From: Mesorhizobium sp. M1B.F.Ca.ET.045.04.1.1
GTDB taxonomy: Bacteria > Pseudomonadota > Alphaproteobacteria > Rhizobiales > Rhizobiaceae
NCBI RefSeq assembly: GCF_003952465.1
Contig: NZ_CP034448.1
Span: 248,001-312,000, forward strand
Direction: 5' to 3'
Length of the DNA stretch: 64,000 nt
Below the pieces are notes generated by a model. That model searched no databases. It was given only the letters and a program-made list of their open reading frames with translations, and was not told the DNA's origin. A program made the position numbers and the translations under genes. Positions 8,247 through 18,127 of the stretch are shown here, piece by piece; within the stretch, counting starts at the first letter, position 1, and every line of letters begins with the position of its first letter.

Positions 8247-8732
8247 CTACATCAGGCCAAGCTGCTTGTAGAAGCCGAGCGCGTCGTAATAGTCGCTCTG
8301 GGTGGCGATCTTGCCGCCCTTGACGGAAAACATCGAAGCGCCGGTGATGGAGAACTTCTTGCCGGTCGCCGCCGTGCCGTCGCCCCAGGCGCCGGTGTTG
8401 GTGCCGGAGAACTCCCATTCGAACGAGACGCGGTCGCCGTCGACCAACGGCTTGCCCTTCATCGTCCAGACTGCATCGGGAACAGCCTTCAGAAAGTTGT
8501 CGATGACGCCGGTCTTGGCGGCTTCCCTGCCCGCCACCGGCTTGCCGACCGAAGCGTCGTAGTAGCTGACGTCGTCGGCGAAATAACCGGCGGCCTTGGC
8601 CGAGTCATGCGCATTCCAGGCCGCGACATAGGCCTCGACCACCGACTGCGCGGAGTCTTCGGCGAAGGACGGCGCCACGGCGAGAAGCGCGGCGGCGATT
8701 GCTGCGGATGTCAGAAACTGGCGGCGTTGCAT
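8247..8732 (-). CDS. Exported SnoaL/NTF2-like protein with twin-arginine-type signal
   Basis: From the ATG at 8732 (GGAGGAAAACAAC just upstream) the protein begins MQRRQFLTSAAIAAALL and runs to PSFAED, a signal peptide with a twin-arginine motif. The mature part is SnoaL/ester-cyclase-like: VVEAYVAAWNAHDS, then YFADDVSYYD, and a C-terminal FSVKGGKIATQSDYYDALGFYKQLG. The function is likely small-molecule binding or turnover in the periplasm; the substrate is unknown. It faces the SnoaL/AhpD-like cluster on the other strand, so the locus holds two NTF2-like proteins. Confidence 0.8.
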   Translation of the reverse strand: MQRRQFLTSAAIAAALLAVAPSFAEDSAQSVVEAYVAAWNAHDSAKAAGYFADDVSYYDASVGKPVAGREAAKTGVIDNFLKAVPDAVWTMKGKPLVDGDRVSFEWEFSGTNTGAWGDGTAATGKKFSITGASMFSVKGGKIATQSDYYDALGFYKQLGLM

Positions 8733-8776
8733 TGTTGTTTTCCTCCCTGGTTGAATGCTTGCATGCGCACTCGTCT

Positions 8777-8934
8777 TCCCTTCTCCCCTTGTGGGAGAAG
8801 GTGGCTTGTCGCGTAGCGACAAGACGGATGAGGGGTGTTCCAGCCTGGCGCTGACTACCCCTCACCCGGATTGCCAACCGATTTGCGAAGGGCAAATCGG
8901 GGCAATCCGACCTCTCCCACAAGGGGAGAGGTAA
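8777..8934. repeat. REP-like palindromic repeat pair
   Basis: The gap between the NTF2-like gene and the aldehyde dehydrogenase gene holds two inverted copies of the CTTCTCCCCTTGTGGGAGAAGG-type element, joined by GATGAGGGGTGTT and its complement. The right copy carries an extra GGATTGCC...GGCAATCC inverted pair. Confidence 0.75.
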
Positions 8935-8940
8935 AGGGTG

Positions 8941-10368
8941 CTAGCCGTGCGCCACCATCACATGGCGGACGGCGGTGTAGTCCTCCAGCGCATAGAGCGA
9001 CATGTCCTTGCCATAGCCGGACTGCTTGAGCCCGCCATGCGGCATCTCGTTGGTCAGCATGAAGTGGGTGTTGATCCAGGTGCAGCCATATTGCAGGCGG
9101 GCCGCCGTCGTCATGGCGCGCGAGACGTCCTTGGTCCATACCGACGAGGCAAGGCCGTAATCGCTGTCGTTGGCCCAGTTCACGGCTTCGTCGACATCCG
9201 AGAAGCGGGTGACCGAGACGACAGGGCCGAAGACTTCGCGGCGCACGATCTCGTCCTCCTGCAGCGCGCCGGCAACCACCGTCGGCTGATAGAAGAAGCC
9301 TGAGCCATCGCCCGGCTTGCCGCCGGTGGTGATCTCGATGTGGTTCAATTCCGAGGCACGCTCGACGAAGCTCGACACGCGATCGCGCTGGCGGCGCGAG
9401 ATCAATGGCCCGATCTCGTTTTCGGTGTCGTCCGCCTGATTGTATTTGATGGTGGAGACCGCCGAGGAGAGGTCGGCGACCAGCTTGTCATAGATTTTCT
9501 TGCCGGCATAGATGCGGCAGGCGGCGGTGCAGTCCTGGCCGGCATTGTAATAGCCGAAAGCGCGCAGGCCGCCCACCACCGCGCCGAGGTCGGCATCGTC
9601 GAAGACGATGACCGGCGCCTTGCCGCCGAGCTCGAGATGCGTGCGCTTGACCGACTTGGCTGCCGCCTGCAGCACTTTCTTGCCGGTGGCGACGTCGCCG
9701 GTGATCGAGATCATGTTGACCTTGGGGTGGTTGATCAGCGTGTTGCCGACGCTGTCGCCGCGGCCGAGCACGACGTTGACGACGCCTTCGGGCAGGATCT
9801 CCGAGAGGATTTTCGCCAGCTTCAGCGCCGTCAGCGGCGTCTGCTCCGACGGCTTGAAGACGGCCGTGTTGCCGCCGCCGATCGCCGGCGCCAGCTTCCA
9901 GGCCATCATCATCAGCGGATAGTTCCAGGGCGCGATCGAGGCGACGATGCCGATCGGGTCGCGCCGGACCATCGAGGTGTGGCCGGGCAGATATTCGCCG
10001 GCGACCTGGCCGGGCATCGAACGGACCGCGCCGGCGAAGAAGCGGTAGCAGTCGACGATCGCCGGGATCTCGTCGTTGAGCACGGAATTGATCGGCTTGC
10101 CGCAGTTCAGCGCCTCGAGCGCGGCGAACTCCTTCGCCTCCGCCTCGATGCGGTCGGCGATCTTCAACAGATAGCCCGACCGCTGCGCCGGGGTGGTGCG
10201 CGACCAACCGACGAACGCTTGTTCGGCGGCACTGACAGCCGCCTCGATCTGCGCCGGGCTCGCTTCGGCCAAGTTGAGGATGGTCGCCCCGGTCTTGGGA
10301 TTGAGGATCGGCTCCTCGGTCTCGGTGCCCTTCTCGAATTTCGAGCCGATCAGCATCTGGGTGTCCAT
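8941..10368 (-). CDS. Gamma-aminobutyraldehyde dehydrogenase-like NAD-dependent aldehyde dehydrogenase
   Basis: This 475-aa cytoplasmic enzyme oxidises an aldehyde to an acid. It has the family hallmarks: [11 protein letters not shown], the general base E246 in THLELGGK, and the catalytic C280 in NAGQDCTAA. The latter sequence and the length match the gamma-aminobutyraldehyde dehydrogenases that finish putrescine breakdown to GABA, and the gene lies just after polyamine-type ABC transporter genes. AAGGAG lies 7 bases before the ATG. Substrate assignment is inference from subfamily and context; a betaine-aldehyde substrate is the main alternative. Confidence 0.85.
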   Translation of the reverse strand: MDTQMLIGSKFEKGTETEEPILNPKTGATILNLAEASPAQIEAAVSAAEQAFVGWSRTTPAQRSGYLLKIADRIEAEAKEFAALEALNCGKPINSVLNDEIPAIVDCYRFFAGAVRSMPGQVAGEYLPGHTSMVRRDPIGIVASIAPWNYPLMMMAWKLAPAIGGGNTAVFKPSEQTPLTALKLAKILSEILPEGVVNVVLGRGDSVGNTLINHPKVNMISITGDVATGKKVLQAAAKSVKRTHLELGGKAPVIVFDDADLGAVVGGLRAFGYYNAGQDCTAACRIYAGKKIYDKLVADLSSAVSTIKYNQADDTENEIGPLISRRQRDRVSSFVERASELNHIEITTGGKPGDGSGFFYQPTVVAGALQEDEIVRREVFGPVVSVTRFSDVDEAVNWANDSDYGLASSVWTKDVSRAMTTAARLQYGCTWINTHFMLTNEMPHGGLKQSGYGKDMSLYALEDYTAVRHVMVAHG

Positions 10369-10471
10369 GGGGTTCTCCTTGATCAGGAGCGAGTGGCGAA
10401 TAGCGAGTAGAGAGTAGGGTTTGACCGTCGATGTCCCCTGTTCGCTACTCGCTACTCCCTATTCGCTGTTT

Positions 10472-11287
10472 TCATTTTCCACTGCCCGCGATCTGGTCGC
10501 CGTCACGGGTCAGGTAATAGGCAAGAAGGATCGGCAGCAGCGTCACCAGCACGACGACCATCGCCACGACATTGGTGACCGGGCGCTGGCGCGGGCGGAT
10601 CAGTTCCTCGAGCATCCAGATCGGCACGGTCTGCTGCTGGCCGGCGGTGAAGGTGGTGACGATGACCTCGTCAAAGGACAGCGCGAAGGCCAGCATGCCG
10701 CCGGCAAGCAGCGCGGTTGCGATGTTGGGCAGCACGACATGCCTAAACGTCTGGAAGCCGTCGGCGCCAAGGTCCATCGAGGCCTCGATCATCGAGCCCG
10801 AGGTGCGGCGGAAGCGCGCGACGGCGTTGTTGTAGACGACGACCACGCAGAAGGTGGCGTGGCCGAGCACGATCGTCCAGAACGAGAACGGGATGTCGGC
10901 GAGCGCGAAGGCCGAACGCAGCGCGATGCCGGTGATGATGCCGGGCAGCGCGATTGGCAGGATGACCAGCAGCGAGATGGTCTCGCGGCCGAAGAAACGC
11001 GTCCGCGAGACGGCGGCGGCGCAGAGCGTGCCGAGCACCAGCGCGATCGCCGTCGAAATGGCGGCGACGCGGATCGACAGCGACAGCGCCTGCCACACAT
11101 CCGGCCGGTTCCAGGTGACGGCAAACCACTGCGTGGTCAGCCCCGGCGGCGGCCAGACGAAGCTCTTCTCCTCCGTCGTGAAGGCATAGACGAAGATCAG
11201 CAGGATCGGCAGATGCAGGAAGAGCAGGCCGCAGGCGGCGGCGATCTTCAGGCCGAGCGGAGCGGACTGGCCGCGATCAGAGCGCAT
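10472..11287 (-). CDS. Polyamine-type ABC transporter permease (PotC-like)
   Basis: This inner-membrane permease (271 aa) has about six hydrophobic segments and the cytoplasmic EAA loop ([20 protein letters not shown]) that docks to the ATPase. It resembles PotC/PotI and is the second permease of the cluster. Its start overlaps the end of the preceding permease gene by 11 bases, so translation is probably coupled. The dehydrogenase gene follows 103 bases downstream. Confidence 0.9.
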   Translation of the reverse strand: MRSDRGQSAPLGLKIAAACGLLFLHLPILLIFVYAFTTEEKSFVWPPPGLTTQWFAVTWNRPDVWQALSLSIRVAAISTAIALVLGTLCAAAVSRTRFFGRETISLLVILPIALPGIITGIALRSAFALADIPFSFWTIVLGHATFCVVVVYNNAVARFRRTSGSMIEASMDLGADGFQTFRHVVLPNIATALLAGGMLAFALSFDEVIVTTFTAGQQQTVPIWMLEELIRPRQRPVTNVVAMVVVLVTLLPILLAYYLTRDGDQIAGSGK

Positions 11288-12242
11288 CGAAAGCCCCCAT
11301 GCGCTTGGCGCCCCAGAGGTAGAAGCCCATGATGACGATGGGCACGACGGTGAAGGCGGCGGCTAAAGGGATGTTGCCGGCGGTGCCCTGCTGCGAATAG
11401 ACGGCCTGGCCGATGAACAGCCGCGAGGTGCCGATGATCTGCGGAATGATGTAGTCACCCAATGTCAGCGAAAAGGTGAAGATCGAGCCGGCGACGATGC
11501 CTGGCAGCGCCAGCGGAAACAGCACGTTGCGGAAGGTCTGGCCGGGCGAGGCGCCGAGATCGGACGAGGCCTCGACCAGATTACCGGGCACGCGCTCGAG
11601 CGCTGCCTGGACGGGGAGGATCATGAAAGGCAGCCAGACATAGACGAAGGCGATGAAGGTGCCGGTGAAGGAGACCGAGAGCGAGTTGCCGCCGACGACC
11701 GGCAGCGACAGCCAGGCATCGAGCAGCCAAAGCAGATTAAGCTTGGCGAGCAGCCAGGTGAGGATGCCTTCCTTGGCAAGGATCAGCTTCCAGGCATAGA
11801 TCTTGACCAGGTAGCTCGACCAGAGCGGCAGCATGACCCCGAGATAGAACAGCGCCTTCCAGCGGCCGCGCGCATAGCGCGCCGCGTAATAGGCGATGGG
11901 GAAAGCGATGACGGAAGAGGCGAGCGTGACGAGGGCGGCCATCGTCACCGTGCGCAGGATGATGTCGAGATTGGCGGCCTGGAGGAGGTCGCCATAGGTC
12001 TTCAGCGTGAATTCGCGGTTGATGAGGCCGGAGAATTCGTCGATCGAGAAGAAGCTCTGCAAGAGCAGCGCAAACAGCGAGCCGATATAGACGATGCCCA
12101 GCCACAGCACCGGCGGCAGCAGCATCAGCAAAAGCAAAAGCTTCGGCCGCCGCCAGAAGAGGTCGGAGAGCGCACCGCGCAGGCCCCCGCTGCCCGGCAG
12201 GATGGCGGGCGGAGGATTGGAGTTGACCGCGGCGATGGTCAT
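11277..12242 (-). CDS. Polyamine-type ABC transporter permease (PotB-like)
   Basis: This 321-aa inner-membrane permease has an N-terminal membrane helix ([19 protein letters not shown]), five further segments and an EAA loop ([20 protein letters not shown]). It is PotB/PotH-like. The ATG at 12242 was chosen because the longer open frame upstream runs through a repeat and has unusual composition. The repeat lies between this gene and the ATPase gene, which are otherwise in one unit. Confidence 0.88.
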   Translation of the reverse strand: MTIAAVNSNPPPAILPGSGGLRGALSDLFWRRPKLLLLLMLLPPVLWLGIVYIGSLFALLLQSFFSIDEFSGLINREFTLKTYGDLLQAANLDIILRTVTMAALVTLASSVIAFPIAYYAARYARGRWKALFYLGVMLPLWSSYLVKIYAWKLILAKEGILTWLLAKLNLLWLLDAWLSLPVVGGNSLSVSFTGTFIAFVYVWLPFMILPVQAALERVPGNLVEASSDLGASPGQTFRNVLFPLALPGIVAGSIFTFSLTLGDYIIPQIIGTSRLFIGQAVYSQQGTAGNIPLAAAFTVVPIVIMGFYLWGAKRMGAFDAL

Positions 12243-12296
12243 GGGACCGCCGCCATGTCGATTGGATCGATCGCGGCGAGGCCGAGTTCCGTCACA

Positions 12297-12453
12297 CCCC
12301 CCTCTGTCCTGCCGGGCATCTCCCCCGCAAGGGGGGAGATTGGCCGTCGCCAATGGCTTCGCCAATTTTCGACGTTGCAGAACTGGCGGGACAGACAAGC
12401 TGCTGATCTCCCCCCTTGCGGGGGAGATGTCCGGCAGGACAGAGGGGGGTGCC
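12297..12453. repeat. Inverted repeat element inside the ABC transporter cluster
   Basis: A near-perfect inverted pair flanks the interval: CCCCCTCTGTCCTGCCGG plus CATCTCCCCC on the left, with the reverse complement on the right ending CAGGACAGAGGGGGG. Between the arms lies GGCCGTCGCCAATGGCTTCGCC. Transcripts of the ABC cluster would carry a long hairpin here, between the ATPase and PotB-like genes. Confidence 0.8.
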
Positions 12454-12468
12454 GCGCGCAAACCGTCG

Positions 12469-13467
12469 TCATGTCGGCTCGTCCATCAGATGCAGGCTGT
12501 CGCGGTTGAAAGTGAGCATAACGGCTTCGCCCTCAGCCGGCATCGGGCCGCCGGCGGGTATGATCGCATGCAGCCTGAGACCGTCGGCATCGAGTGCCAG
12601 CCTTGTGGTGGCGCCGAGATAATTCGTGCCGACCAGGCGAGCGACGACGCCGTCGCCGCTTGCCGCACTCGACACGCGGATGGATTCGGGCCGAAGGCTG
12701 CCCCAGCGGTGCTGGCCGGAATAGCGCTGAACGAAATCCGGCGGCAGCACATTGGACGAACCGACGAAGTCGGCGACGAAGCGCGTCCTTGGCCGCTGGT
12801 AGATATCCTCCGGCGTGCCGACCTGCATGATCCTGCCGTCGTTGAAGACGGCGACGCGGTCGGCCATGGACAGCGCCTCGCCCTGGTCGTGGGTGACGAA
12901 GACGAAGGTGATGCCGAGCACCTTCTGCAGCGACTTCAATTCTTCCTGCATGTTCTCGCGCAGCTTGAGGTCGAGCGCGCCGAGCGGCTCGTCGAGCAGC
13001 AGCACCTTGGGCTGGTTGACCAGCGCGCGGGCCAGCGCGACGCGCTGGCGCTGGCCGCCGGAAAGCTGGCCGGGGCGCCGGGCGCCGTAGCCCGGCAGGC
13101 GCACCAGCGACAGCGCCTCTTCCGCCGCCTTCAACCGTTCGGCCTTGCCGACACCCTTGACCATCAGCCCGTAGGCGACGTTGTCCAGCACGTTGAGATG
13201 CGGGAACAGCGCATAATCCTGGAAGACGGTGTTGACGTTGCGGCGGTAGGGCGGAACGCCCTCGGCGCGCTCGCCGAAGATGGAGATGGAGCCCGCCGTC
13301 GGCTGCTCGAAGCCGGCGATCAGCCGAAGGCAGGTCGTCTTGCCAGAGCCGGACGGCCCGAGCATGGCGAAGAACTCGCCGGGCGCGATGTCGAGATCGA
13401 CCGCGTCGACGGCACGCACGCTGCCGAAGTGGCGCGAGACTTGTTTGAAGGAAACGGCGGAGGTCAT
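12469..13467 (-). CDS. Polyamine-type ABC transporter ATP-binding protein (PotA-like)
   Basis: This is the 332-aa ATPase that powers the importer. Visible motifs are Walker [10 protein letters not shown] (from residue 37), signature [15 protein letters not shown] and Walker [13 protein letters not shown], followed by the switch His in FVTHDQGEA. The C-terminal part (after about residue 240) is the TOBE-like regulatory domain of PotA/FbpC-type ATPases. It lies between the binding-protein gene and the two permease genes on the same strand. Substrate is inferred from the neighbours. Confidence 0.92.
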   Translation of the reverse strand: MTSAVSFKQVSRHFGSVRAVDAVDLDIAPGEFFAMLGPSGSGKTTCLRLIAGFEQPTAGSISIFGERAEGVPPYRRNVNTVFQDYALFPHLNVLDNVAYGLMVKGVGKAERLKAAEEALSLVRLPGYGARRPGQLSGGQRQRVALARALVNQPKVLLLDEPLGALDLKLRENMQEELKSLQKVLGITFVFVTHDQGEALSMADRVAVFNDGRIMQVGTPEDIYQRPRTRFVADFVGSSNVLPPDFVQRYSGQHRWGSLRPESIRVSSAASGDGVVARLVGTNYLGATTRLALDADGLRLHAIIPAGGPMPAEGEAVMLTFNRDSLHLMDEPT

Positions 13468-13512
13468 GGGCTGTCCTGATGTGTCAGGCTCTTAATATTC
13501 GGGCGGCAGTGC

Positions 13513-13632
13513 TGCCCCTCATCCGCCTGCCGGCACCTTCTCCCCGTATAGTGACGGGGAGAAGGAAGCGCTCCAGCGCTGGCTATCCCCCTCTCCCCGT
13601 TCTTCACGGGGAGAGGGTAAGGGTGAGGGGCA
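13513..13632. repeat. REP-like palindromic repeat pair inside the ABC transporter cluster
   Basis: Two inverted copies of the CCCCTCATCCG / CCTTCTCCCCGT element sit between the binding-protein and ATPase genes. The hairpins CCCCGTATAGTGACGGGG and CCCCGTTCTTCACGGGG are clear. The first gene of the cluster is thereby separated from the rest, which could lower or stabilise parts of the mRNA. Confidence 0.75.
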
Positions 13633-13660
13633 GCGCCAAACGTCTAAAAGCTGAGCGAGA

Positions 13661-14815
13661 TCACCGCCCGCCGATGACGCCGATATAGTCCGACACCCAG
13701 CGGTAGTAAGGCACGCACTGGTCGTTCTCGGTGGCGCATTTCGACACCGGCGTCTTCCAGAACTTGATCTTGTCGAAATTGTCGTAGCCGTTGGTCTTGC
13801 AGCCCTCGTCGCCGAGCAACTCGTTGCCCTTGCAGGCGGCGGGCACGACCGGCAGCGAGCCGAACCACGACGAGACATCGCCCTGGACCTTGGGCGAGAG
13901 CGAGTGCTCGAGCCACATATAGGCGCAGTTCGGATGGGCGGCGTCCGCCTCCATCATCGTGGTGTCGGCCCAGCCGGTGACGCCTTCCTCCGGCACGGTG
14001 GAGGCGACCGGCTTCTTGGCGGCGACGAGCGTGTTCACCTGATAGGGCCAGGAGCCGGAGGCGACCACGCCTTCGTTCTGGAAGTCGTCGACCTGGATGG
14101 CGGCATCATGCCAGTAGCGGCCGACCAGCGTGCGCTGCGTGCGCAAGAGATCGAGCGCAGCCTTGTACTGGTCCTCGTTGAGCTCGTACGGGTCCTTGAT
14201 GCCAAGTTCCGGCTTGTGGAACATCAGATAGTTGGCGGCATCCGCGATGTGGATCGGGCCGTCATAGGCCTGCACGCGGCCCTTGTTCGACTTGCCGTCG
14301 GGCAGCTTCATTTCCTCGAAGACGACGTTCCAGCTCTTGGGCGCTTCCTTGAAGACATCGGTGTTGTACATCAGGACGTTCGGGCCCCACTGGTAGGGAA
14401 CGCCGTAGTGCACCTTGTCGACGGTGAACCAGGGCGCCTCCTTCAGGCGGTCGTCGACCGTCTTCCAGCTCTTGATGAGATCTGTGTTGATCGGCTGCAC
14501 GCGCTTGCCGGCGACGAGGCGCAGCGAGGCGTCACCCGAAGCCGTGACGAGATCGAAGCCGCCCTCGTTCATCAGCGAGACCATTTCGTCCGATGTGTTG
14601 GCGGTCTTGACGTTGACCTTGCAGCCGCTCTCCTTCTCGAAGGCAGTCACCCAGTCGTAGTTCTTGTCGGTCTCGCCGCGCTCGATGTAACCCGGCCAGG
14701 CGACGATATTGAGCTCGCCCTCGCCCTTGCCGAGCTCCTTGACCTGGGCGATCGCCTGACCCGAGAAGGTCAGCGCAACCGTCAACGCCGTGCATGACTT
14801 CAGGAATGCATTCAT
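13661..14815 (-). CDS. Polyamine-type ABC transporter periplasmic substrate-binding protein
   Basis: The protein is a PotD/PotF-like periplasmic receptor of about 384 aa. It has a signal peptide (MNAFLKSCTALTVALTFSG, cleavage near AIAQ), then ELNIVAWPGYIERGE and later VPYQWGPNVLMYNTDVF, both typical of spermidine/putrescine-binding proteins. Two ATGs stand side by side at 14818 and 14815; GGGAGA upstream fits either. It is the first gene of the transporter cluster. Substrate is inference; the fold assignment is firm. Confidence 0.88.
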   Translation of the reverse strand: MNAFLKSCTALTVALTFSGQAIAQVKELGKGEGELNIVAWPGYIERGETDKNYDWVTAFEKESGCKVNVKTANTSDEMVSLMNEGGFDLVTASGDASLRLVAGKRVQPINTDLIKSWKTVDDRLKEAPWFTVDKVHYGVPYQWGPNVLMYNTDVFKEAPKSWNVVFEEMKLPDGKSNKGRVQAYDGPIHIADAANYLMFHKPELGIKDPYELNEDQYKAALDLLRTQRTLVGRYWHDAAIQVDDFQNEGVVASGSWPYQVNTLVAAKKPVASTVPEEGVTGWADTTMMEADAAHPNCAYMWLEHSLSPKVQGDVSSWFGSLPVVPAACKGNELLGDEGCKTNGYDNFDKIKFWKTPVSKCATENDQCVPYYRWVSDYIGVIGGR

Positions 14816-14832
14816 CATTGATCTCCCATTTT

Positions 14833-14884
14833 GGCGCATGACCCCGAAACCGGATCGGTTTTCGGAAAGGATCATGCGCAAACC
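14833..14884. repeat. RIME-like intergenic palindrome
   Basis: The segment reads GCGCATGA...CCGAAACCGG...GGTTTTCGG...TCATGCGC, a palindrome of the type called RIME in rhizobia. It lies upstream of the substrate-binding protein gene, so it would be in the promoter or leader region of the transporter cluster. Confidence 0.7.
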
Positions 14885-14995
14885 TGAACGCCGGAACTCT
14901 CAAAATGCCCCGACAGCCGCGTTCCCGAGCGGCTTTGTTCCCTGGGCGAAAGGTGCTGTGAAAAGTCCGGTTTCGCAAATTCATTTATCAGAAAG

Positions 14996-15005
14996 CCGAT
15001 ATCGG
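14996..15005. promoter_or_regulatory. Small palindrome in LysR-transporter gap
   Basis: CCGATATCGG is a perfect 10-base palindrome, with a further CCGAT six bases later. It lies between the LysR gene and the transporter cluster. It could be a LysR-family binding site, but this is only positional inference. Confidence 0.3.
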
Positions 15006-15097
15006 TTTTTCCGATACTTTTGACGCAATTCCCGGAGGGACGGCCACGGCCAAGTCGCCGAACCAACCGTTTCACACTTTTCCTGGAATTGCTCCGA

Positions 15098-16009
15098 TCA
15101 GAGCCGCTGGCGGACCATGCGCTGCGACTGGGCAAGCCCGATGAAGTCGCGGGCGGCCTGCGGCAGGCCGGAGCCGCGGCGCCAGACCATGCCGACCTGA
15201 ACGACCGGCAACGAGCCGGAGATATCGCGGGATTCGATGCGGTCGCCTTCCAGCGACCAGGGCCGGTAGACGAGGTCGGGCAAGAGCGCCACGCCGGCGC
15301 CGGTGGCGACGAGGCTGCGCACGGCTTCCACGGAACGGGTTCGGAAGGCGACGTGCGGCCTGGCACCGATCGCCGACAGCAGTTTGCCGGTGTTCTCCTC
15401 GATCTCATCGACGGTGAGCATGATCAGCGGCTCGGACGCGATATCGCCGATCGAGATGATGTCGGCGCTGGCAAGCTTGTGGCTGAGCGGCAGCCAGAGC
15501 CGATAGGCGGATACCTCGAGAATCTCGGACTGCAGCGCGGTGCGGTCGCGCAGGTTGGAGGTGACCATGACGGCGATATCGAGCTTGCCGCCGACCAAGA
15601 GGTGCTCGAGATAGTCGCCATTGTCCTCGATGGCCGAGACCTCGACGCTCGGATAGGCGCGGCGGTAGCGGGCCAGCAGATCGGAGAGCACATAGCCGGC
15701 GACCAGCGAGGTGACGCCGAGCTGCAGCCGGCCGCCCGCCGTCAGCTGGTCGCCGAGGAAAGCGCGGCGCGCGTCGGCGACATCGGCCAGGATCTTGGTG
15801 GCGTGGCGCAGGAACTGGTGGCCCTTGTGGGTGATGTTCAAGCCGCGTGGATGACGCTCGAACAGTTCGACGCCGAGATCGCTCTCCAATTCCTTGATCG
15901 CCTCGGTGACCGAGGATTGCGAGATGGAGAGGTTTTGGGCTGCGCCCGACACCGTGCCTTGCTCGGCGACGGCAACGAAGAACTGGAGCTGGCGAATGGT
16001 GAAGGCCAT
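15098..16009 (-). CDS. LysR-family transcriptional regulator
   Basis: The 303-aa protein starts with the LysR winged helix (IRQLQFFVAVAEQGTVSGAAQNLSIS-type, residues 4-62) and continues with a substrate-binding effector domain (TVDEIEENTGKLLSAIG in the middle). The ATG at 16009 was chosen over the longer open frame because the conserved N terminus starts there. It lies between the DeoR gene and the polyamine-type transporter cluster, on the same strand; it may control the transporter genes downstream. Confidence 0.92.
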   Translation of the reverse strand: MAFTIRQLQFFVAVAEQGTVSGAAQNLSISQSSVTEAIKELESDLGVELFERHPRGLNITHKGHQFLRHATKILADVADARRAFLGDQLTAGGRLQLGVTSLVAGYVLSDLLARYRRAYPSVEVSAIEDNGDYLEHLLVGGKLDIAVMVTSNLRDRTALQSEILEVSAYRLWLPLSHKLASADIISIGDIASEPLIMLTVDEIEENTGKLLSAIGARPHVAFRTRSVEAVRSLVATGAGVALLPDLVYRPWSLEGDRIESRDISGSLPVVQVGMVWRRGSGLPQAARDFIGLAQSQRMVRQRL

Positions 16010-16062
16010 GGCCGGACTAAACACTGGCTGGGCGTAGAAGGAAAGCCGGTCGGGCTCCAGCG

Positions 16063-16827
<765 letters not shown>

Positions 16828-16931
16828 GTGGATGTCCGGGATTTTGACCGATTCTAAGGCATTCCTAACGCTTTTAAAGGAATTGCTTATATTTTCAGGC
16901 AAAACACCCAAAAAAGGTCACAGCTTTTTAT

Positions 16932-16961
16932 TGACAGCAATGTCACGCTGGCGTGAGATTG
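16932..16961 (+). promoter_or_regulatory. Possible sigma-70-type promoter for the leader RNA
   Basis: TTGACA is followed 18 bases later by GAGATT. If used, it would start a transcript near 16970 that runs through the hairpins and the terminator-like structure before the kinase gene. The -10 is poor, so this is tentative. Confidence 0.3.
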
Positions 16962-16964
16962 ACG

Positions 16965-17162
16965 GAGTGACAGGCTCGGAACTGCCACGGGAGGGTGATG
17001 GCAGAGCCGCGATCGACCGACCAGATTTTCTGGAACGTGCCTGGCGCGAGCTTTTTTCGAATCCGCGGGGGCGGATGCCGGGATCCTGAACCTGGCCAAG
17101 GGGCTCGTCGGTGCGGTGCGGGATATCGATCCTGGCGTCCCGCACCGACGAGGCTTTTTTGT
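16965..17162 (+). ncRNA. Candidate structured leader (attenuator or riboswitch-like) upstream of kinase-flavoprotein operon
   Basis: The 400-base gap before the kinase gene contains several inverted repeats in series on the plus strand: GGCTC..CTGCCA...TGGCAG.AGCC, CCAGATTTTCTGG, ATCCGC.GCGGAT, and finally a 13-base-pair hairpin followed by six T. No protein gene precedes this terminator on the strand, so it ends a leader or a small RNA. A short open frame with a good ribosome site (GGGAGG, ATG at 16998) runs through the terminator and ends at 17231, overlapping the kinase start. I do not recognise a known riboswitch class. Confidence 0.4.
17104..17160 (+). terminator. Strong intrinsic terminator-like hairpin in the leader
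   Basis: CTCGTCGGTGCGG (17104-17116) pairs perfectly with CCGCACCGACGAG (17140-17152) and is followed by GCTTTTTT. It stands 68 bases before the kinase start codon and after no coding gene on this strand, as expected of an attenuator or the end of a small RNA. Confidence 0.75.
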
Positions 17163-17173
17163 TCTCTCTCATC

Positions 17174-17209
17174 GCTTTGTCAAAAACCGGCGCTTTGTCG
17201 AAAGCCGGC
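17174..17209 (+). repeat. Tandem 18-base repeat before the kinase start
   Basis: GCTTTGTCAAAAACCGGC is followed directly by GCTTTGTCGAAAGCCGGC (16 of 18 bases the same). It lies between the terminator-like hairpin and the GTG start at 17228. Confidence 0.7.
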
Positions 17210-17227
17210 TGAAGCAGGACCAGGCTC

Positions 17228-18127
17228 GTGAGTGCCCCCGTAGTCGCCGAAGACCGCATCCGTGCCCTGCCCTGCTGGATCGGCAGCATCGAGATCGAGC
17301 CGCTGCCGGGTGGTCTCAGCAACGCCAACTACGTCGTCACCGACGCCGCCGGACGGCATGTCGTGCGCTTCGGCCAGGACTTTCCGTTCCATCATGTCTT
17401 TCGCGAGCGCGAGGTGATGACGGCGCGGGCGGCGCACGCGGCGGGCTTCGCGCCGGCCGTCCATTATGCCGAGCCCGGAATTCTGGTGACGGAATTTCTC
17501 GGCGCCAGGACCTTCCTCGCCGAGGACGTGCGCGCCGATCTCGGGCGTGTGGCGGCGCTGCTGCGCGGTTTCCATCGCGAGATGCCCAACCATGTCTCCG
17601 GCGCCGGCTTCATGTTCTGGGTGTTCCACGTCATCCGCGACTATGCCCGCACGCTGGACGAAGGCGGCAGCCGCAAGAAGGATGAGCTGCCGCGTTATCT
17701 GACGCTCGCGGACGAGCTCGAGCGGGCGCAGAAGCTTTTGCCGATCGTCTTCGGCCACAACGATCTTTTGCCGGCGAACATCCTCGACGACGGCAAGCGG
17801 CTGTGGCTGATCGATTTCGAATATGCCGGCTTCAACACCGCGATGTTCGACCTCGCCGGCGCCGCCTCCAACGCCGGCATGAGCGACGAGGAGTCTTTCG
17901 CCTTCCTGACCGCCTATTTCATGAAGGAGCCGGACAGCGAGATCCGCCGGTCGCACGCCGCCATGCAATGCGCATCGCTGCTGCGCGAGGCGATGTGGAG
18001 CATGGTCTCCGAGCTCTATCTCGACGCGCCCGGCATCGACTACGTCGCCTATACCGAGGAGAACCTGGTGCGGCTCGACGCGGCGCTGGAAAACTACCGG
18101 ACGAAATATGGAAAACTAACCCCATGA
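17228..18127 (+). CDS. Choline-kinase/APH-family phosphotransferase
   Basis: This 299-aa cytoplasmic kinase-like protein has the aminoglycoside phosphotransferase fold: GGLSNANYVV at the nucleotide loop, the catalytic loop FGHNDLLPANIL and the metal-binding WLIDFEYAGFN. These match choline/ethanolamine kinase-like proteins. It starts at a GTG (17228) and ends in an ATGA overlap with the next gene, so the two are translated together. A substrate related to choline, ethanolamine or an N-methylated amine would suit the neighbour, but that is inference. Confidence 0.87.
   Translation: MSAPVVAEDRIRALPCWIGSIEIEPLPGGLSNANYVVTDAAGRHVVRFGQDFPFHHVFREREVMTARAAHAAGFAPAVHYAEPGILVTEFLGARTFLAEDVRADLGRVAALLRGFHREMPNHVSGAGFMFWVFHVIRDYARTLDEGGSRKKDELPRYLTLADELERAQKLLPIVFGHNDLLPANILDDGKRLWLIDFEYAGFNTAMFDLAGAASNAGMSDEESFAFLTAYFMKEPDSEIRRSHAAMQCASLLREAMWSMVSELYLDAPGIDYVAYTEENLVRLDAALENYRTKYGKLTP

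Noticed and set aside
12094..13479. 461-codon plus-strand frame across the ABC ATPase and a repeat
   Set aside because: It passes through an inverted repeat and opposite a PotA-like ATPase; no domain was seen.
16828..17227. Glycine, cobalamin or tetrahydrofolate riboswitch in the leader
   Set aside because: I looked for their conserved core sequences by eye and did not find them; the region is kept only as an unclassified structured leader.
17803..18123. Upstream extension of the flavoprotein reading frame
   Set aside because: The extension lies inside the kinase gene in another frame; the ATG at 18124 starts exactly at the conserved FAD motif.
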